64,000 nucleotides of DNA from Undaria pinnatifida (GCA_012845835.1 JABAKD010000002.1:16508129-16572128); one strand, 5' to 3'; numbered from the stretch's first letter, positions 1 through 11,977 are shown. Numbers and translations: made by a program. Notes: generated by a model not told the origin, from the letters alone.

Positions 1-401
1 TCCATAGACGCATTGCTCGGTGTTTGTACTCTCCCCCCTGTGGAGAAAAACAGCTTCGAGAAGATCGTCCGAGGTGGTGTTTTATCTTGCGGGTTACCGT
101 GCCACCCTGAGGCTATACGTACAGGGCATATTCGCCCTCTTCCAACAGAGAATGGAGTATATATATATATATACTGCCCATGTACGTGCCAGCCGACTGA
201 AAGCCCATGCTAGATGCATTGGTGTATATTCTTCTGCAAACGGCCGAGGTCTATGTTTAAATCTTGCTTACGTCCTCGCTTCAACAGAACACGCGCTCTA
301 CTTCCTGCAAATGCACTATTAATGCTACAGATACAACAGATCCGGCACTCTTCTGCGCGACAAACACGTGGGATATGACAACGTGATAACTCACACTGCT
401 T

Positions 402-650
402 CTAAGCAAGATTAAGCGCCCGTAGAGCCCTGGGAACAATAAACCTCTCCTACGTACCTGTATGACGGCACCCTACACTAAGCGAGGTTAAGTGCGAGGA
501 GTTAATTGCCGTCTGTAGAACCCCGGGAGCACTTTACCCGCCCCACATCACTGGACGGCCGTGACCTTAAGCGAGGTTAAGCGTGGGGAGCCTAATGTCA
601 CCCGCAGAGCCCTGGGGATATTTTTTCCCGCCTACATAACTAGATGATCA
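402..650. repeat. Tandem duplication, about 77-90 bp unit, 3 copies
   Basis: Three diverged units begin near 402, 479 and 569. Each has a core like aagcgaggttaag, followed about 30 bases later by an 'agagccctgggga'-like block and a 'cccgcctacat'-like block. No coding signal is seen in bases 1-650. Confidence 0.7.
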
Positions 651-651
651 C

Positions 652-1030
652 GCCCTACGCTGGTGCAGTCAGGCTATTTTTGTGCGGCCTTCTAGAGCAC
701 GGACGACGACCGCATGCCATCGTGTCTCTGGTAACACTGGACAACCACACCCGAGCAACACCCTAGCCTAGGCAAGTGCATCCAGACTATTTTTACAGTC
801 TTCTTGAGCACGAGCGACGACCGCATGCTATCGTGTCCATAATAGCCCGGATGATTGCGCGTACTTCGCTGCAGCCAGGCTACTGGTTTGCCGGGCCTTC
901 TTGGGAAAGAATGACGACCGCCGCCATGTCTCTTGTCACATTGGCCTGCTGCACCTTACATGCACCCTATGCTGGTGCGGGCAGGCTATTTGTACGGCCC
1001 TCTTGGCCGCGAGCAAGGACCGCACGCCAT
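652..1030. repeat. Tandem duplication, about 100-110 bp unit, 4 diverged copies
   Basis: Copies begin near 652, 761, 855 and 965. Each has 'caggctatttt'-like, 'gcccttctt' and 'gacgaccgcatgccatcgtgtct'-like blocks in the same order. The open frames here are artefacts of the repetition. Confidence 0.7.
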
Positions 1031-1047
1031 CGTGTCTCGTGGTGGAA

Positions 1048-1401
1048 GCGCAGAAGCCGGTGCATTACATCACGAAACAAAGTAGAGTGCGTTGGGAGTC
1101 GGAGCCTAGTTGGTTCTTCTTGTAGGAGCATAGCCGGCAACGAATGGCGTTGCCATGCAGACCTGATCGCCAAATTATAAGCGGGAAGTGCGCGGGGTCG
1201 TTTAGTCAGCTTCTCCGCGGCCAAGCGCAGAAGCCGGTGCATCACATCACGAAACGAAGTAAAGTGCGTTGGGAGTCGGAGCCTAGTTGATTCTTCTTGT
1301 AGGAGCATAACCGGGAACGAATGGTGTTGCCATGCAAACCTGATTGTCAAATTTTAAGCGAGAAGTGCGCGGGGTCGATTAGTCATTTCCTCCGCGGCCC
1401 G
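1048..1401. repeat. Tandem duplication, 177 bp unit, 2 copies
   Basis: The block starting gcgcagaagccggtgca at 1048 recurs at 1225 with about 90 percent identity, through the 'ctccgcggcc' end. The minus-strand ORF at 967-1350 exists because the period is a multiple of three. Confidence 0.85.
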
Positions 1402-2002
1402 GCCTCAAAAAATAACAACTTGCGTGTTAGTTCAACATTGTGGTAATTAATAATGCATGTCGAGGCTCTGTCTCCGTGACGAGAAGAGATGAAGAGGTGG
1501 CACCGAGTGTCTGTGAAGAACACATGCAGTTAAAAAGGAAACGATATGTGCTTAAATGGCGCTCAGTGGCCAAACGCGAACAAAATAGAGAAGAGAAAGG
1601 CAAAAGGAGAAGACAAAGACGTGATCGATGTGGGCGTGGCCGTCACCTGATCATCACAGAACAATGCCCACGCTACCCGCAGATTAACTCTATGGGCTGT
1701 TACACTGGCCGGCAGTCCTTCCTGCAGCATAAACCCCTGATACTTGTAGTGGCAGGGTAGATGCCCTGCTATAACATCAATGCCCCGACAGAGAGAAGTT
1801 GATAGAGTACGATCTACGCATACCGCGTGACGGGGAGTTACATTATGATCATCTCGCCGCATATTGCATTTTGTCCGATATCCAAACTAAGCTACTCGTC
1901 GTCCGTGGTGGCTGCACATCAACCAGATACGTGTGGACCTAAAACATTCCATATTCCAATCCGACCCCTTGGTCAAAATGCAGTGACTAATGGCACCTGG
2001 TA

Positions 2003-2215
2003 CTCAGATCATCAAAATACAAATGGAGAAATGTTCAGTCCTGTCAATGAACAGCGGCGATGTAGATGTAGTCATGTCACTCAGATAATTAAAATACAAG
2101 TAGAACAACGTACTCAGGCTCGTGTAAAACAGCGGCAACATGGGCATAGTCGTGGCACTCAGACAACCCAAATGAACATGGAACACCGTATTCAGGCATG
2201 TGTATGATTAGTGGC
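2003..2215. repeat. Tandem duplication, 76-79 bp unit, 3 copies
   Basis: Units start at about 2006, 2082 and 2161 (cagatcatcaaaatacaa, cagataattaaaatacaa, cagacaacccaaatgaac). Each carries a later 'aacagcggc' or 'gtgtatga' block. No gene is seen between 1402 and 2364. Confidence 0.7.
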
Positions 2216-2364
2216 CATATGGGTGTGGTCAAGGAAATACCACTGGTGTAGTTACCATGTCTATCCCCTCACCATTTTTTTAATGTTTTTTGTGATCTGT
2301 GTGACCTGTACGGTGATCTGATATGCCCGACGTGTGAGCTATTTCACCGTGTCTATCCTCTCAC

Positions 2365-2548
2365 CATGTCTAAATCGCGCGCCTGCGACGGCTGCCGTTT
2401 GATGTTGATGACGACGGGGGCCACCTGCATGGCATGGCGTTCTACCTGCTGTATCAGGAGAGCAGTCGAAGCCTCTAGCGACCTGAGCCGAGCGAGAATC
2501 TGTGGAATATCTCTCTCCTTCAGTACCAGGTGTTTTTTCTTGAGAATA
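2365..2548 (-). CDS. Gene A exon 6 (coiled-coil tail)
   Basis: The acceptor is TTGTGCAG and the donor is ATG|GTGAGA. Entry takes one base to complete His (CA|T), matching the phase of exon 5 exactly. It encodes 61 further residues rich in Leu, Arg and Gln with heptad character. If the donor is not used, the frame ends at a stop near 2353. Confidence 0.65.
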
Positions 2549-5500
2549 CTGCACAATATGCGACGTACAGAAGTAAGCCGTGTAGGTTAGCAGTGATATA
2601 CACAGTGACTTAGTGTATCGGCTTCCCTTTAAATATCACCACTGACAACACACAAGACATCACACCCACATATATACATTGCTGTACGATGCGCTACACT
2701 TGTAAAAATTCCCAAGGCACACCTGTGCTACGGATTGAGCTGGTTTCCTGGAAAATCTGCGAAAACGTCTGCCTCGCTCTTGTTTATACTCCAAGTCTGC
2801 ATTAATTCACTCCTACAGTGTGGTGCATTTTTGGTAGTGGATATTCTTGAAGCCCTAAACCGGTAGTAGCCTTTCGGTCATTTTGGTTCGATTCAGGGCT
2901 GAACAAGCTAGCGTAATCGGTGCCTATCTGGTGATAGAGCAACCCGGGATGGACATTGTACGAAATAACAGGCACACGATATTCTAGGACGCAACAGGTA
3001 CAGTGTAAGGTATGCCGCAGGTACCAGGTTTCAGGTAGCGCCTAGAGAGAAAGACATTTCGTGCCCACAGTTATCGACAGGCCATTCAGTTGTTACAGCA
3101 TGGCCTTGCCACCATCCCTACAGGCGACGGGGTCTGTTGATAGACCCTTAAGAGTACGTATCGCCAAGGCAAGATATAAAGAACATGAAGTGCGGACACC
3201 TCCTGAGGCACGCGTTATGCCACGAGGAAACACATGCTTGTTGGCGGTGTCACAGGACGCGTGCTACGATGGAGTTAGCACTTTTCGTCTGAAGAATGAA
3301 ATAGTTTCTGAACGACAGGGCTCCTTAACCCCAAATCGTCGGGAAAAAAGCGCTATTTTTTTTGCTTCTCGTTGTGTACCTAGGCCATGGAATTTTTCAT
3401 CCGGCAGCAGTTTTGTTTTTCTCCAAAAAAAGTTTTTGGAACAGGTCTTAAGCTCCCGAATTGAGGAACCCCAGAAAAAACGTGGTGCACTTCTATCGTA
3501 GCACGCGTCGTCTATGTAGTCTTCCCCACCGTTACTTAAATATCGCATACCTCGAGTGCAATCAACAGGGGTTCAACCGAGCAGCCGATAGGGTCGCACT
3601 TGTAGTGCATTAGGGAACCGGTTAGGGGATATCTTTTGTCATTTTGGGCTTGGGGGCCGCTGCGTTGGCCGACCGCATTATAATGTATAGACACACCACC
3701 AAGTCTTATGACTATGCTATAGTTATCGCTAAATATATACTTAGTATTATGTCTATGTGAACCACGCACTTGTATTTTCTGGCTCACTGTCTCCGATGGC
3801 CGAGGGTTTTTTCTTGGGCTTTCGTCTGCAGGGCAAGCAAGGCGCCCATCGGTACATTATGGTGCATGTCTCGATCCCGGCCAAGCTCCGTGGCGGTGAT
3901 CTGCGCATCTGTCGCCGCTGAGTTAGCTATTTTATTCAAGGGGTTGCGTTCTGCCTCGCTGCTCAAGCCGAGCAGGTGCATGGAAGATGCCACGTTTTTT
4001 TCAATAGCCCGCTCCCCTCTCCTCTCGCACTTTTGTTTTCGATCTGTTTTTCCGACATCCGTAAAAAATCATCGGTCCAATTGCTCTGCCCTCTGTGCTC
4101 TCTGCTACGATGCAGCAGCAGCATTTCTTTGTTACAGCCGCGGACGGTACTTCTGGGTGTGCGTAAGCGCTACTGTATATGTTTTGGGTGGGTTGTGTGC
4201 TGTGATAGACACACAAAACGGCCAAGAAGAGCGGCGGGCATTGTTTTTGCAAAGCAGCCGCTCAGCCCAGCAGTCATAAACATATAGAGCAGTACAGCAG
4301 CTGTGCGGTGGCAGCGGTACAACGGCTGCCGCGCTCCAAGCTCTCGCCTTTGTGCCAGTAGTCACGGTGCGTGCGTGTGTGGCAGGAGGTCGAACCACGC
4401 CAACATAACACGTCTAACTCAACAATTAACACACATCGTGGAACCTCACACTGGGTGGTACACGAAGCACACAACAGCAGCAACATCAACACTGTAGCTC
4501 AAACCTGTACATATCATCTGCACGCGTGTGTTTCCCCTTTTTTGCTTGCGACGCCCCTGGATATTAAGTCAATTCCATCCCGAAGGGAAACCTTGTAATA
4601 TGCCTGGTACCTGGTACATTGTATATGTGAGCAGCTTCTATCCGTCGTGCGTGAACGCCGAACGTTACTAAATCCAGGTGTGGCAGGGCGGCGGGAGGGC
4701 CGGAAGGAGGGGGGGGGGGGGGGGGTGCTTTGACACTACGGTTCTGAGCTTCGATGGCGTACACAAGCAGTGAGGAAAGTGTAAGAGGTTATTGTACTGT
4801 GTTAACAATAGGTCCACTAAAATCTTCCAACACTATAATACATGTTTGTAGTGAAACCGCAACACCGTTGGCAGAGTTGCAGTACTGCAGCGTGTGGCTT
4901 CTCTTATGCAAACTTCGGACAGTGGCGACGCATGCTTGGGTGGGGGCGCACCAAATGCACTGAGGCAATCCACTTGAGGGACTCATTTTTTTCTACCGCT
5001 GTCGTAGCAAGCGTCCGTGGAAAATAAGCTGGTGTAGTAAGGCCAGACACGTGCTGAATAAGCTGTATGTGTTGTATGTGTTGTATGTGTTGTATGTGTC
5101 GTATGTGTTGTATGTGTTGCATGTATTTTATGTGGTGTATGTTGTGTTTGTGCTGTATGCGCTGTATTTGTTGTGTAGCATGTGTCGCCCGAAGAGAGAA
5201 GCGTATAATAACTCTTTGGCGACCCAACCAAGACAAGCCGAGGAACGTGTGCGCGCGAAGGCGAACCGAGAAGCGCACGTTTCGACTAGCCTATATGGAA
5301 AGCTATTCTCGAGGCGGAGGTCAGTGGGGGCACCTTAATTTTGCTGCGATGATTTGTTGATTCCTGAACACGACGATGAACGCCAGGATGAACACGAACA
5401 CAATGGCCAGCAAAAATAGCACCTGTGGGCACAGCCGGGAATGAAAAGAGGGGGAAAGGGAAAGTGAAGCGAAAACCATGAGCACGGCGTACACAGCGCT

Positions 5501-8500
5501 ACTGGCATAAAGACGTTCATCCTGACCAAGGACATGGCACGCGGCGCACTGGTAGGGTCTCTTACTTCATGGCTCAGGGTCTCTGGCGTGAGCCCCTACC
5601 ATTTTGTTTGCAAACCGTAAGATTTTGGGCTAGTTTTGGTTTGTGGTAAGTACCGCCGTGGGAGCTTTATGATGTTCGCGTTTTTGAATGAAGTACAGGA
5701 CTGCTGGCGCTGGTGGCCTTAGTCCGGTAGAAACAATGGGACAATAATACAATGTATGCTGCTATAATACCGCAACTCGGGTCTCCTTGCATGAAACAGC
5801 GGCGATGAGAGCAATATCGTTTCCGGCATTTTGCCTCCGGTGATGGCTCGCATCTCTCGCTCAGTCTGGTGCTGGTCGCAGTCTTGCGCGGATAATCTCC
5901 CCCATGCATGACAAACCGTGGGGTTTCTACTCACAGCCAGATATGATGGGTGTAACTGTATGCGACATGACTACGTAGGGTGGTGGGTAGTGTTATACAA
6001 CCAGTGCAAACTACAGGCAGCATGTGGACTCTACCGTAGCAGCAGCGGTGCTGCGAAAGCTTTTGGTACGCGATGTGGTGCAACGTACCAGGAGTATCTC
6101 GAAGAAATGCCCAGAAATATAGTCGACGATCTTGGCGGCGTGAGGAACCCCGACTTTCTGAAGTCCGGAGGAGTTGTAGGGATAAGGAGGAAAGGGGGGG
6201 AAGGGGAAGGGGCATTCACGAAGGAACCACAGAACGTGGCAGATCGTCTTAGCACCGTTACGAGGATGAATGGATTCGTGGACTGTTGAGATAAGGGGTG
6301 GGGGGTGGGGACGAGGGTGGGTATGAAAAGCGCATCGAACATGACGGATCGTCATGGCATCATTAGGAGGATGAAATGGAGTCGTGGACTGTTGAGATAA
6401 GGCGGGGGGGGGGGGGGGGGGGGGGGGAGGGGGGAGCTAGAGAGCTTATGAAGAGCCCATCGAACGTGACGCATCGTCCTAGCATCGCTACGAGGAGGAC
6501 ATAAGGAAGTCGTCGATTGTTGGGGTGAGGTGGGGAGGGTGGGACCGAGGGGCGCGAGGAAGAACCCATCGAACGTGGCTCATCGCCAGAGCATCGGCAG
6601 GAGGACGATGGACGAGAGTCATGGATTGCAGGGATTATATGGGGAGGGCGGGGGCGAAGGGAGTTATGAAGAGCCTGTCGAACGCGGGGCTTGGTAGTAG
6701 CAGTGGTAGGAGAAGGATGAAAGGGAGCGGGGGATTGGGACACAGAGGTAGGGTGGGGGCGACGGGCATTAAAGAAGAGCCCATCGAACATGGCGTATGG
6801 TCATGATATCACGACTGTAAAGGAGCATGGAAAGGACTCGTGAACCGTTGGGATTAGGAGGGAGGGCGGGGGCGAAGAGGGTTACGAAGAGCCCGTCGAA
6901 GGTGACACATGGTCGTTGTATAGGTAGGAGAAGGATGAAGAGGAACCATGGATTGTTGAGGTAACGGAGGGAGGGTAGGCGTGAGGGGGGGTATGAAGAG
7001 ACCATTGAACATGACGCATTGTCACAGTATCGGTGGGATAAAAATGACAAGGAGGTGAGGATTGTTGAAAAAGGGGAGGGGAGGTATGGGTGGAAAGGGT
7101 TTCCAAGGGCTCATCGACGTGGCGCATTGTCGTAGCATCGCTCGGAGAAGAGCGAGAAGGGGCCATCGATTGTTGAGATAACGGAGGGAGGGTGGGAACG
7201 AGGGGGGGTTATGAAGCGCCCATCGAAAACGATGCATTGTTGCAGCATCTGTATGAGAAAAGTGACAAGGGATTGAGGATTGTTGCGATAGGGAATGTGT
7301 GGTGGGGGCGAAGGAGGTTTTGAAGGGCTCATCGACGTGCCGCATCGTTGTAACTTCGTTGGGGGCAGGACGCAAGGGAGTCGTGGATTGCAGGGACAAG
7401 GCAGGAGGAGGGGGAGCTATGAAGAGCCCATCGAAGGTGGGGCATAATCGTAGCATCGGCGAGAAGTGGATGGGAGGCGTGGTTTGTTGGTCTAAGAGAG
7501 GAGGGTGGGGGCGAGGCGGCTTATGAAGAGCCTAGATCGAACATGACAGATTGTAGCATGTGTACGAGACAAATGAAAGGGAGCCGATGTGCCCTTCGAG
7601 CCAACAACTGATGCCAGAAAAAAAACGCCACCGAAAAAAAGGCAAATTCGACCCCCCAGCTAAGATTGTACTATGGTATTCTGTAACACTGCCGCCCATA
7701 ATTAATTGTAGGCGTTGAATAGGACGAGGCCTCCTGATCCGAAGCAGAGGGGCTCGCCAGTAGTGACAAATCATCGCGTTAAATGAGCTCTCAACACGGC
7801 GACAGTGGTCAGTGATCCTGCGAACACCAACAACGCACAGAATGTGGGTTAATGTACAGTCTGGTCCAGTAGGAAATTGGGCATCCATATATTGACAGCT
7901 CACCAATAAGGTGCAAAGACTAATCAGCTGACTGTTTAGCTCAACGATCGCGCACTGAATGATGGTTAGGGCCAACGTGCTAGAAACCGGCTTGTTTGTT
8001 GCACACCTGCATACTTTGGAGGATCCAGGTAGCCACAGGATTGCGTGCAGGCCTTTGAGGTTGTTCACCAACGAGGGCAGAAGGGACAGGTGTCGTGGGC
8101 GTTCGTCGGTACGAAGAGCAGGAGCGCGGGGGGGGGGAGCGGGGAGGTACTCATTTGTTGCTGGCCGTAGTCAATTGACCATGGACCACGCCTCCCTTTC
8201 GATGTGGAGCACCGTTTTTACGTTTCATATAGGCACCTCCAACATTTAGGCGCTCATTGCGTTTCGTCCATGCATACGCAAAGAGTTTTAGCTAATCTTA
8301 CCGCCTTCCATGGGTGTGTATGGCCACCATCTATCTCCCAAGATAAAAAAGGGCAGGAGGGGGAGGGGTACCCACAAATAAGCTACTTTACGTGTGCCTC
8401 TCTCCCTTTATAATTCCACATGTCTTTCCCTATCCTACGATGTCATCAGTTTTTCCTGCCTGTGGAGGGCTTATCTCGTCTCTCGCGTCTGCCCTTACAT

Positions 8501-10482
8501 AACGAAATACCCCAGCTGTAGCGGTGTGCCGATAGCGCCTGACACGTAGTTGTGATGGATAATCTTGGCCGTCTCCCTTGGAGGCTAGACACAGGTCAGG
8601 CTCTGTTACTTAAGCGTGTTGGGGCTTTAGGGGTGGATGATGAGCTACCCCCATGAGCGTCAAGCCAACCGGCTGTGATACCTATGTTTCCGTGTCCTTG
8701 TTTTTTTCACCTTAAACTAAGTACTCCATGCTACCAATAGAACAATACAAGATGTCTCACGCGATCTTTGGTAAATGATCTGAATCAATCATAATCATGC
8801 ACGTCACTCGATGCGAGCAGGATGTACCAGCACTACTCTCGCGACACGAAGCAACACACAGCATCAACAACCAGCTTGCCCAATCGCGTTGAATTCGATA
8901 CACCACATGCACTTACTCGACGATGACCTTTTTCGCGAACAACCCTGATCCCCATTGCACTAGCTTCTTCCATTTCGACACCGACTTAGGCAAAGGTGCG
9001 GGTGTGGCCGAGAAGTTTAGCATTCCCGGAAAGCTCCAGATCCATCGTTGCACCTTCCCCGCCATGCCCCTAGGATTGCTTCGAAACGAACCAGAGAAAA
9101 TGCACGAAAACAGATACCAGCAGGGCCAGCGTGGGCGACGATTTGATGCTTTTTTTTGCATGCGGCGATGGTACGCCCGAAGCGCCTCAAACACAGGGCC
9201 TATAGGCTATAAACCTCCTATTACTGCACTGCAAATAAACATGTACGAAGCGACCTTGTAGCTAACTCTAATTCCATATAATTTGTTCTCGAAACGGCAA
9301 CAACTCTCGGGAAAGTTCTACGTACAGGGGTTACGAAAACCTTGTGGGACCTGATTCTGTCTTGACTATAGTATAGCGACCAAGGAAACGACGATTGGTT
9401 GCGATATTTTTAACCCCTTTAGTCTACAACTGGAAACCCGTTTTGAGGACAACATTACTTGGATTTAGTATAGGGAGGGGTTCGGGGGCTCTAAAGGGGT
9501 TAAGCCTCTACGAGTAGCGTGAGCGCGCAGCATTACGAGTAAGATCATGGATCATGCTGCATCTCCGTCACCATACGAGTCGAGTATCTTAGCATTTGGG
9601 TCGGACACATATTTTGTCAATCTCCCAACCAGAATCAGCAGTGGTCGATGCCGTAATCATCAATTTTCGTCAACTTTTCTCTCTGAAGTTCGTACAGTAT
9701 CAAACAAAGGGGTTAGACTACAGATCCAACAAGAATCACGCGGGTGCGTTGATCAAGCGCAGGCAACATGATCCAAAACACTGCCCCCCCCCTGGTATAT
9801 TTGAAAATTATTCTCGCGAAACTCAAATGTTACACGCACAAGCAAAACCATCGTCGTCGCTAAAAGGTTTCGTTCGAAGAGAGAGTCTTACCAAGCTACG
9901 TAGACGCAACCTCGCGCCAAAGCTTTCATGAAAAACAAAAAAAACAGAACCACTAAACAGAACGCACATGAAATTGCTCCAACCCCCGTACATGTGGCGT
10001 GTCGCTATATCCACCAGCAATAGAATAGAGATGGCTAAAAGCACCACGGTATTGAAGCAGGCCTGAAAATCCGGTCGACGGAGCATCCGTAACAGCCGCG
10101 GCATCTTAGATTGTAGATTTTTAGATCTTCAGCTGCGGCCTTCCCCTTGTGGATGTGGACAGGAACTTGCAAACGTGGTTTCGGTGCGGAAGTCTGCTGG
10201 TAAACTTGCGCCCACCCTCGTTCGGAAGTTAGTACGACGTACTGCGAGTAGACTTCTAAAGCTTGGTTGTACCCTTGTGCGGTACGAGAGTAGAACAAGT
10301 ATACTCTCGCTTGCAGTTCGGGGCTTTGTACGATGTCAAAGCGAATATCTTCGATTTGACGAAGGAGTTTGTTAAAGTTCCGTTTCAAGAGGAGTGTTCC
10401 TCTTCGAATGAAACCGTCCACAATCCCTTGTCGAGCAAATATATCACCATGTGACATCATGTCAACCGAGTCAAAATATGCG
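2365..10482 (-). CDS. Gene A: unrecognised multi-pass membrane protein with coiled-coil tail (6 exons, possibly partial)
   Basis: Proposed join, in transcription order: 10482-9892, 9053-8917, 5896-5791, 5422-5334, 3958-3788, 2548-2365. Phases agree at every junction, provided one base is restored near 10105 in the first exon. The product has about 425 residues: a soluble, helix-rich N-terminal part (about 1-125); two hydrophobic segments in exon 1 (FNTVVLLAISILLLVDIA and a second around FMCVLFSGSVFFVF); a basic/aromatic loop; a strong single helix in exon 4 (VLFLLAIVFVFILAFIVVF); then a charged tail with coiled-coil character (QILARLRSLEASTALLIQQV). No family was recognised, so no function is assigned. 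The 5' end is not found: exon 1 opens at an acceptor, although a Met-Met lies 7 residues in. The last exon ends in a good donor (ATG|GTGAGA), but an in-frame stop follows 12 bases later, so the 3' end is also ambiguous. It could be a pseudogene. Confidence 0.6.
3250..3400. repeat. Copy of a dispersed 'gcgtgctacgat' repeat
   Basis: The block reads gcgtgctacgatggag, then about 60 bases later 'gggctccttaaccccaaatcg', then 'gtgtacctaggccatgg'. Related blocks occur near 27,998, 31,300, 33,340, 40,800, 41,085, 42,300, 46,430-46,850, 46,960-47,240 and 47,945. It is probably an old non-autonomous element. It lies in intron 4 or 5 of gene A and carries spurious ORFs on both strands. Confidence 0.6.
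3788..3958 (-). CDS. Gene A exon 5 (cytosolic-type charged segment)
   Basis: The acceptor is TTGAGCAG and the donor is GACA|GTGAGC. Entry is one base (AG|C gives Ser) and exit is two bases, in phase with exons 4 and 6. It encodes 56 full codons, hydrophilic and Ala/Glu/Arg rich (SEAERNPLNKIANSAATDAQ at the start). No motif was recognised. Confidence 0.65.
5056..5170. repeat. TGTATG(TGT) microsatellite
   Basis: A run of tgtatgtgt-type 9-mers with drift to tgtatttgt. Tyr/Val- or Cys/Met-repeat ORFs on both strands are by-products. Confidence 0.9.
5334..5422 (-). CDS. Gene A exon 4 (transmembrane helix)
   Basis: The acceptor is CCCACAG and the donor AAG|GTGCCC is weak. It encodes 29 codons: a 19-residue all-hydrophobic stretch followed by RNQQ, as expected where a helix meets the cytosol. 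It exits with AG, which joins C from exon 5 to make Ser. Confidence 0.65.
5791..5896 (-). CDS. Gene A exon 3 (candidate; GC donor)
   Basis: The acceptor is GGGGGAG and the proposed donor is CAT|GCAAGG (a GC-AG intron). It completes Glu from exon 2 (GA|A) and adds 35 codons (LSAQDCDQHQTERE at the start, SSPLFH at the end), then runs in phase into the transmembrane exon. The acceptor lacks a strong pyrimidine tract and the donor is non-canonical, so this is the least certain internal exon. Confidence 0.4.
6210..7560. repeat. GC-rich minisatellite, about 105-110 bp unit, about 12 copies
   Basis: Each unit holds the blocks 'gaagagcccatcgaac', 'tgacgcatngtc', 'tagcatcggtangag', 'gtggattgttgagata' and a G-rich 'gggagggtgggggcga' segment in fixed order. 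It includes a run of about 23 G at 6405. It lies in the proposed intron 2 of gene A. Minus-strand Pro-rich ORFs here are repeat artefacts. Confidence 0.9.
8140..8410. repeat. Dispersed repeat R1, copy 1
   Basis: It shares, in order, 'gtactcatttgttgc', 'gaccacgcctcc', 'gtggagcaccgtt', 'cacctccaacattt' and 'ggccaccatctatctcc' with copies at about 15,970-16,350 and 47,460-47,900. No protein is recognised. It is probably a mobile-element remnant. Confidence 0.65.
8917..9053 (-). CDS. Gene A exon 2
   Basis: The donor is GTCGA|GTAAGT (strong) and the acceptor is GGGGAAG|GTG (weak; an upstream CTAG is also possible but out of phase). It encodes 45 codons plus GA, Trp/Lys rich (VQRWIWSFPGMLNF at the start, GLFAKKVIV at the end). 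Phase matches exon 1 on entry. The plus-strand ORF over the same bases (8923-9261) is its shadow. Confidence 0.55.
9892..10482 (-). CDS. Gene A exon 1 of those seen; frameshift inside
   Basis: It opens at acceptor CTTCCCAG and closes at donor TTG|GTAAGA. Two strongly coding-like frames abut near 10105: one runs from 10482 through '...AEDLKIYNL', the next continues '...MPRLLRMLRRPDFQ' in the frame reached by adding one base. With that base the exon is in phase at both ends. The second half holds two membrane segments. This is either a real 1-nt deletion (pseudogene or allele) or a consensus error. A 120-nt intron ending at ATCTAAG|ATG is possible but would discard good coding sequence. Confidence 0.6.
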
Positions 10483-10919
10483 CTGGGAAGGGTGTAGGGC
10501 AGAGTGTTCGACAAAACACCAACCTATAGAGGGCACTTGGGCATCCGTGAAGGCAAATTAGGGCAACTTTGCTGTCTGGTGTCGCCACCTACCTGGTCTT
10601 TGGTGTCGAGCGTGGAAGGTCGAAGGGGTTAATAATGTATAATCTAGTCTAGTCTACCTGGTACCAGATATTCGTCTAAAGTCGTTTCATTTTATCATCG
10701 CGTGTCCATCACCAGCCGGGACGAGACGCCATCATACAGTCGTTATCCAGTGCACACAGCACACAGCACATCCACCCTCATCATCAGTGGGCGCAATCTT
10801 AATCAGCGTCTAGCTCGTTCCTACGCGTGTAGACTAGACTAGTCTATAGGTTGACCAACGTCGCTGCGGGTGCTGCTGTCACTGAGGCATACAACCCACA
10901 TAGCTCTCCCTCCCTGCTA

Positions 10920-11400
10920 GCGTCGATCGGTGGGTCGCAAGAACAATATCTACTTGGAGGATCGCAATGCCGATATCTTCCAGCGAATCTCAAGGAGAGC
11001 GATATTTACCGGTGGATCGCAAGAACAATAATATCTTTCGGTGGATCGCAAAAACGATATCCGTCTCGGCGAATCGCAAGAGCGGTGTAGTCTATAGACT
11101 AGACTAGATAATATGTACTATCGGTGGATCGCAAGAACGATATCTATCCAGTGGATCGCCAGGAAAGCATTTATCGGCGAATCGCAAGCACAGTATCTAG
11201 TATTATCGGTGGATCGCAAGAGCGATACCTGCTTGTTGGATCGCAAGAACGATTATCAGATAGATATCTATCGGCGAATCGCACGAACCATGTCTATCTA
11301 TCGGTGGATCGCAAAGAGTGATATCTATCGATAATCTCAAGAACGATCTCATGTATCTATCTGTAGATCGCAAGAACTACAGGTATATCTATCGATGGAC
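10920..11400. repeat. Minisatellite, about 25-35 bp unit 'tatcggtggatcgcaagaacga'-like
   Basis: About 15 variable-length units around the core ggtggatcgcaagaacgat, spaced by tatctatc. Copies of tagtctatagactag lie just before it and within it. No gene is seen from 10,483 to 12,763 apart from repeats. Confidence 0.9.
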
Positions 11401-11906
11401 CCGAAGATCCACTTACAATGCGATACTGCTGCTGCAATAATACGATACCCAAGCAAGTTGCACCGATCGACTCGATCTGGACTGACTGCTGTATTATGCA
11501 ATTGGTCCATGTACAAGTTCTCTATCTAGTCTAATCACACGCAACTGACATGGTCAGTTACCATACTGGCTACTGGCCCCGGATGATTGAGTAAAACTAT
11601 GATAAGAAACGCACTCGACACGTTTCGTCGCCAGACTAAAGGGTCAGTCGGCGTGTGCTCGGATTTATCCGATCGAAATCTGATGAATGAAGCTCGCGGA
11701 ATCGGATTCGCTTAAAAAACGGTAGCTATTAATCATATTAATAGTAGTACATTGTGTTATGATTGTTAGTCTATATCGAACTCTTGGCATTACCTTACAT
11801 ACTGTACGCGCGGACTAGACTATGATTGATTGTGTGTGGTGACTTTTTTTACTTTACCAAGTATTGAATCGTACAATTCGAAGTGCTGCCCTGCCCTACC
11901 CGAAAA

Positions 11907-11938
11907 GCATGGGTGCCGACGTATGCCGGCACCCATGC
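11907..11938. repeat. Perfect 12-bp hairpin
   Basis: Arms GCATGGGTGCCG and CGGCACCCATGC flank an 8-nt loop. It is isolated in intergenic DNA. There is no U tract, so it is not a bacterial terminator. Confidence 0.9.
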
Positions 11939-11977
11939 GGAGCTCTTGTATACATATAGACTATATTACAAGTAAGT

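Noticed and set aside
7532-8071. 179-codon minus-strand ORF
   Set aside because: It overlaps the end of the minisatellite, starts without a clear context, shows no motif, and does not fit gene A's phases.
8900-10482. Possible integrated viral genes, since brown algae carry such insertions
   Set aside because: The exons have phase-matched splice sites and no recognisable viral core gene is present in the window.
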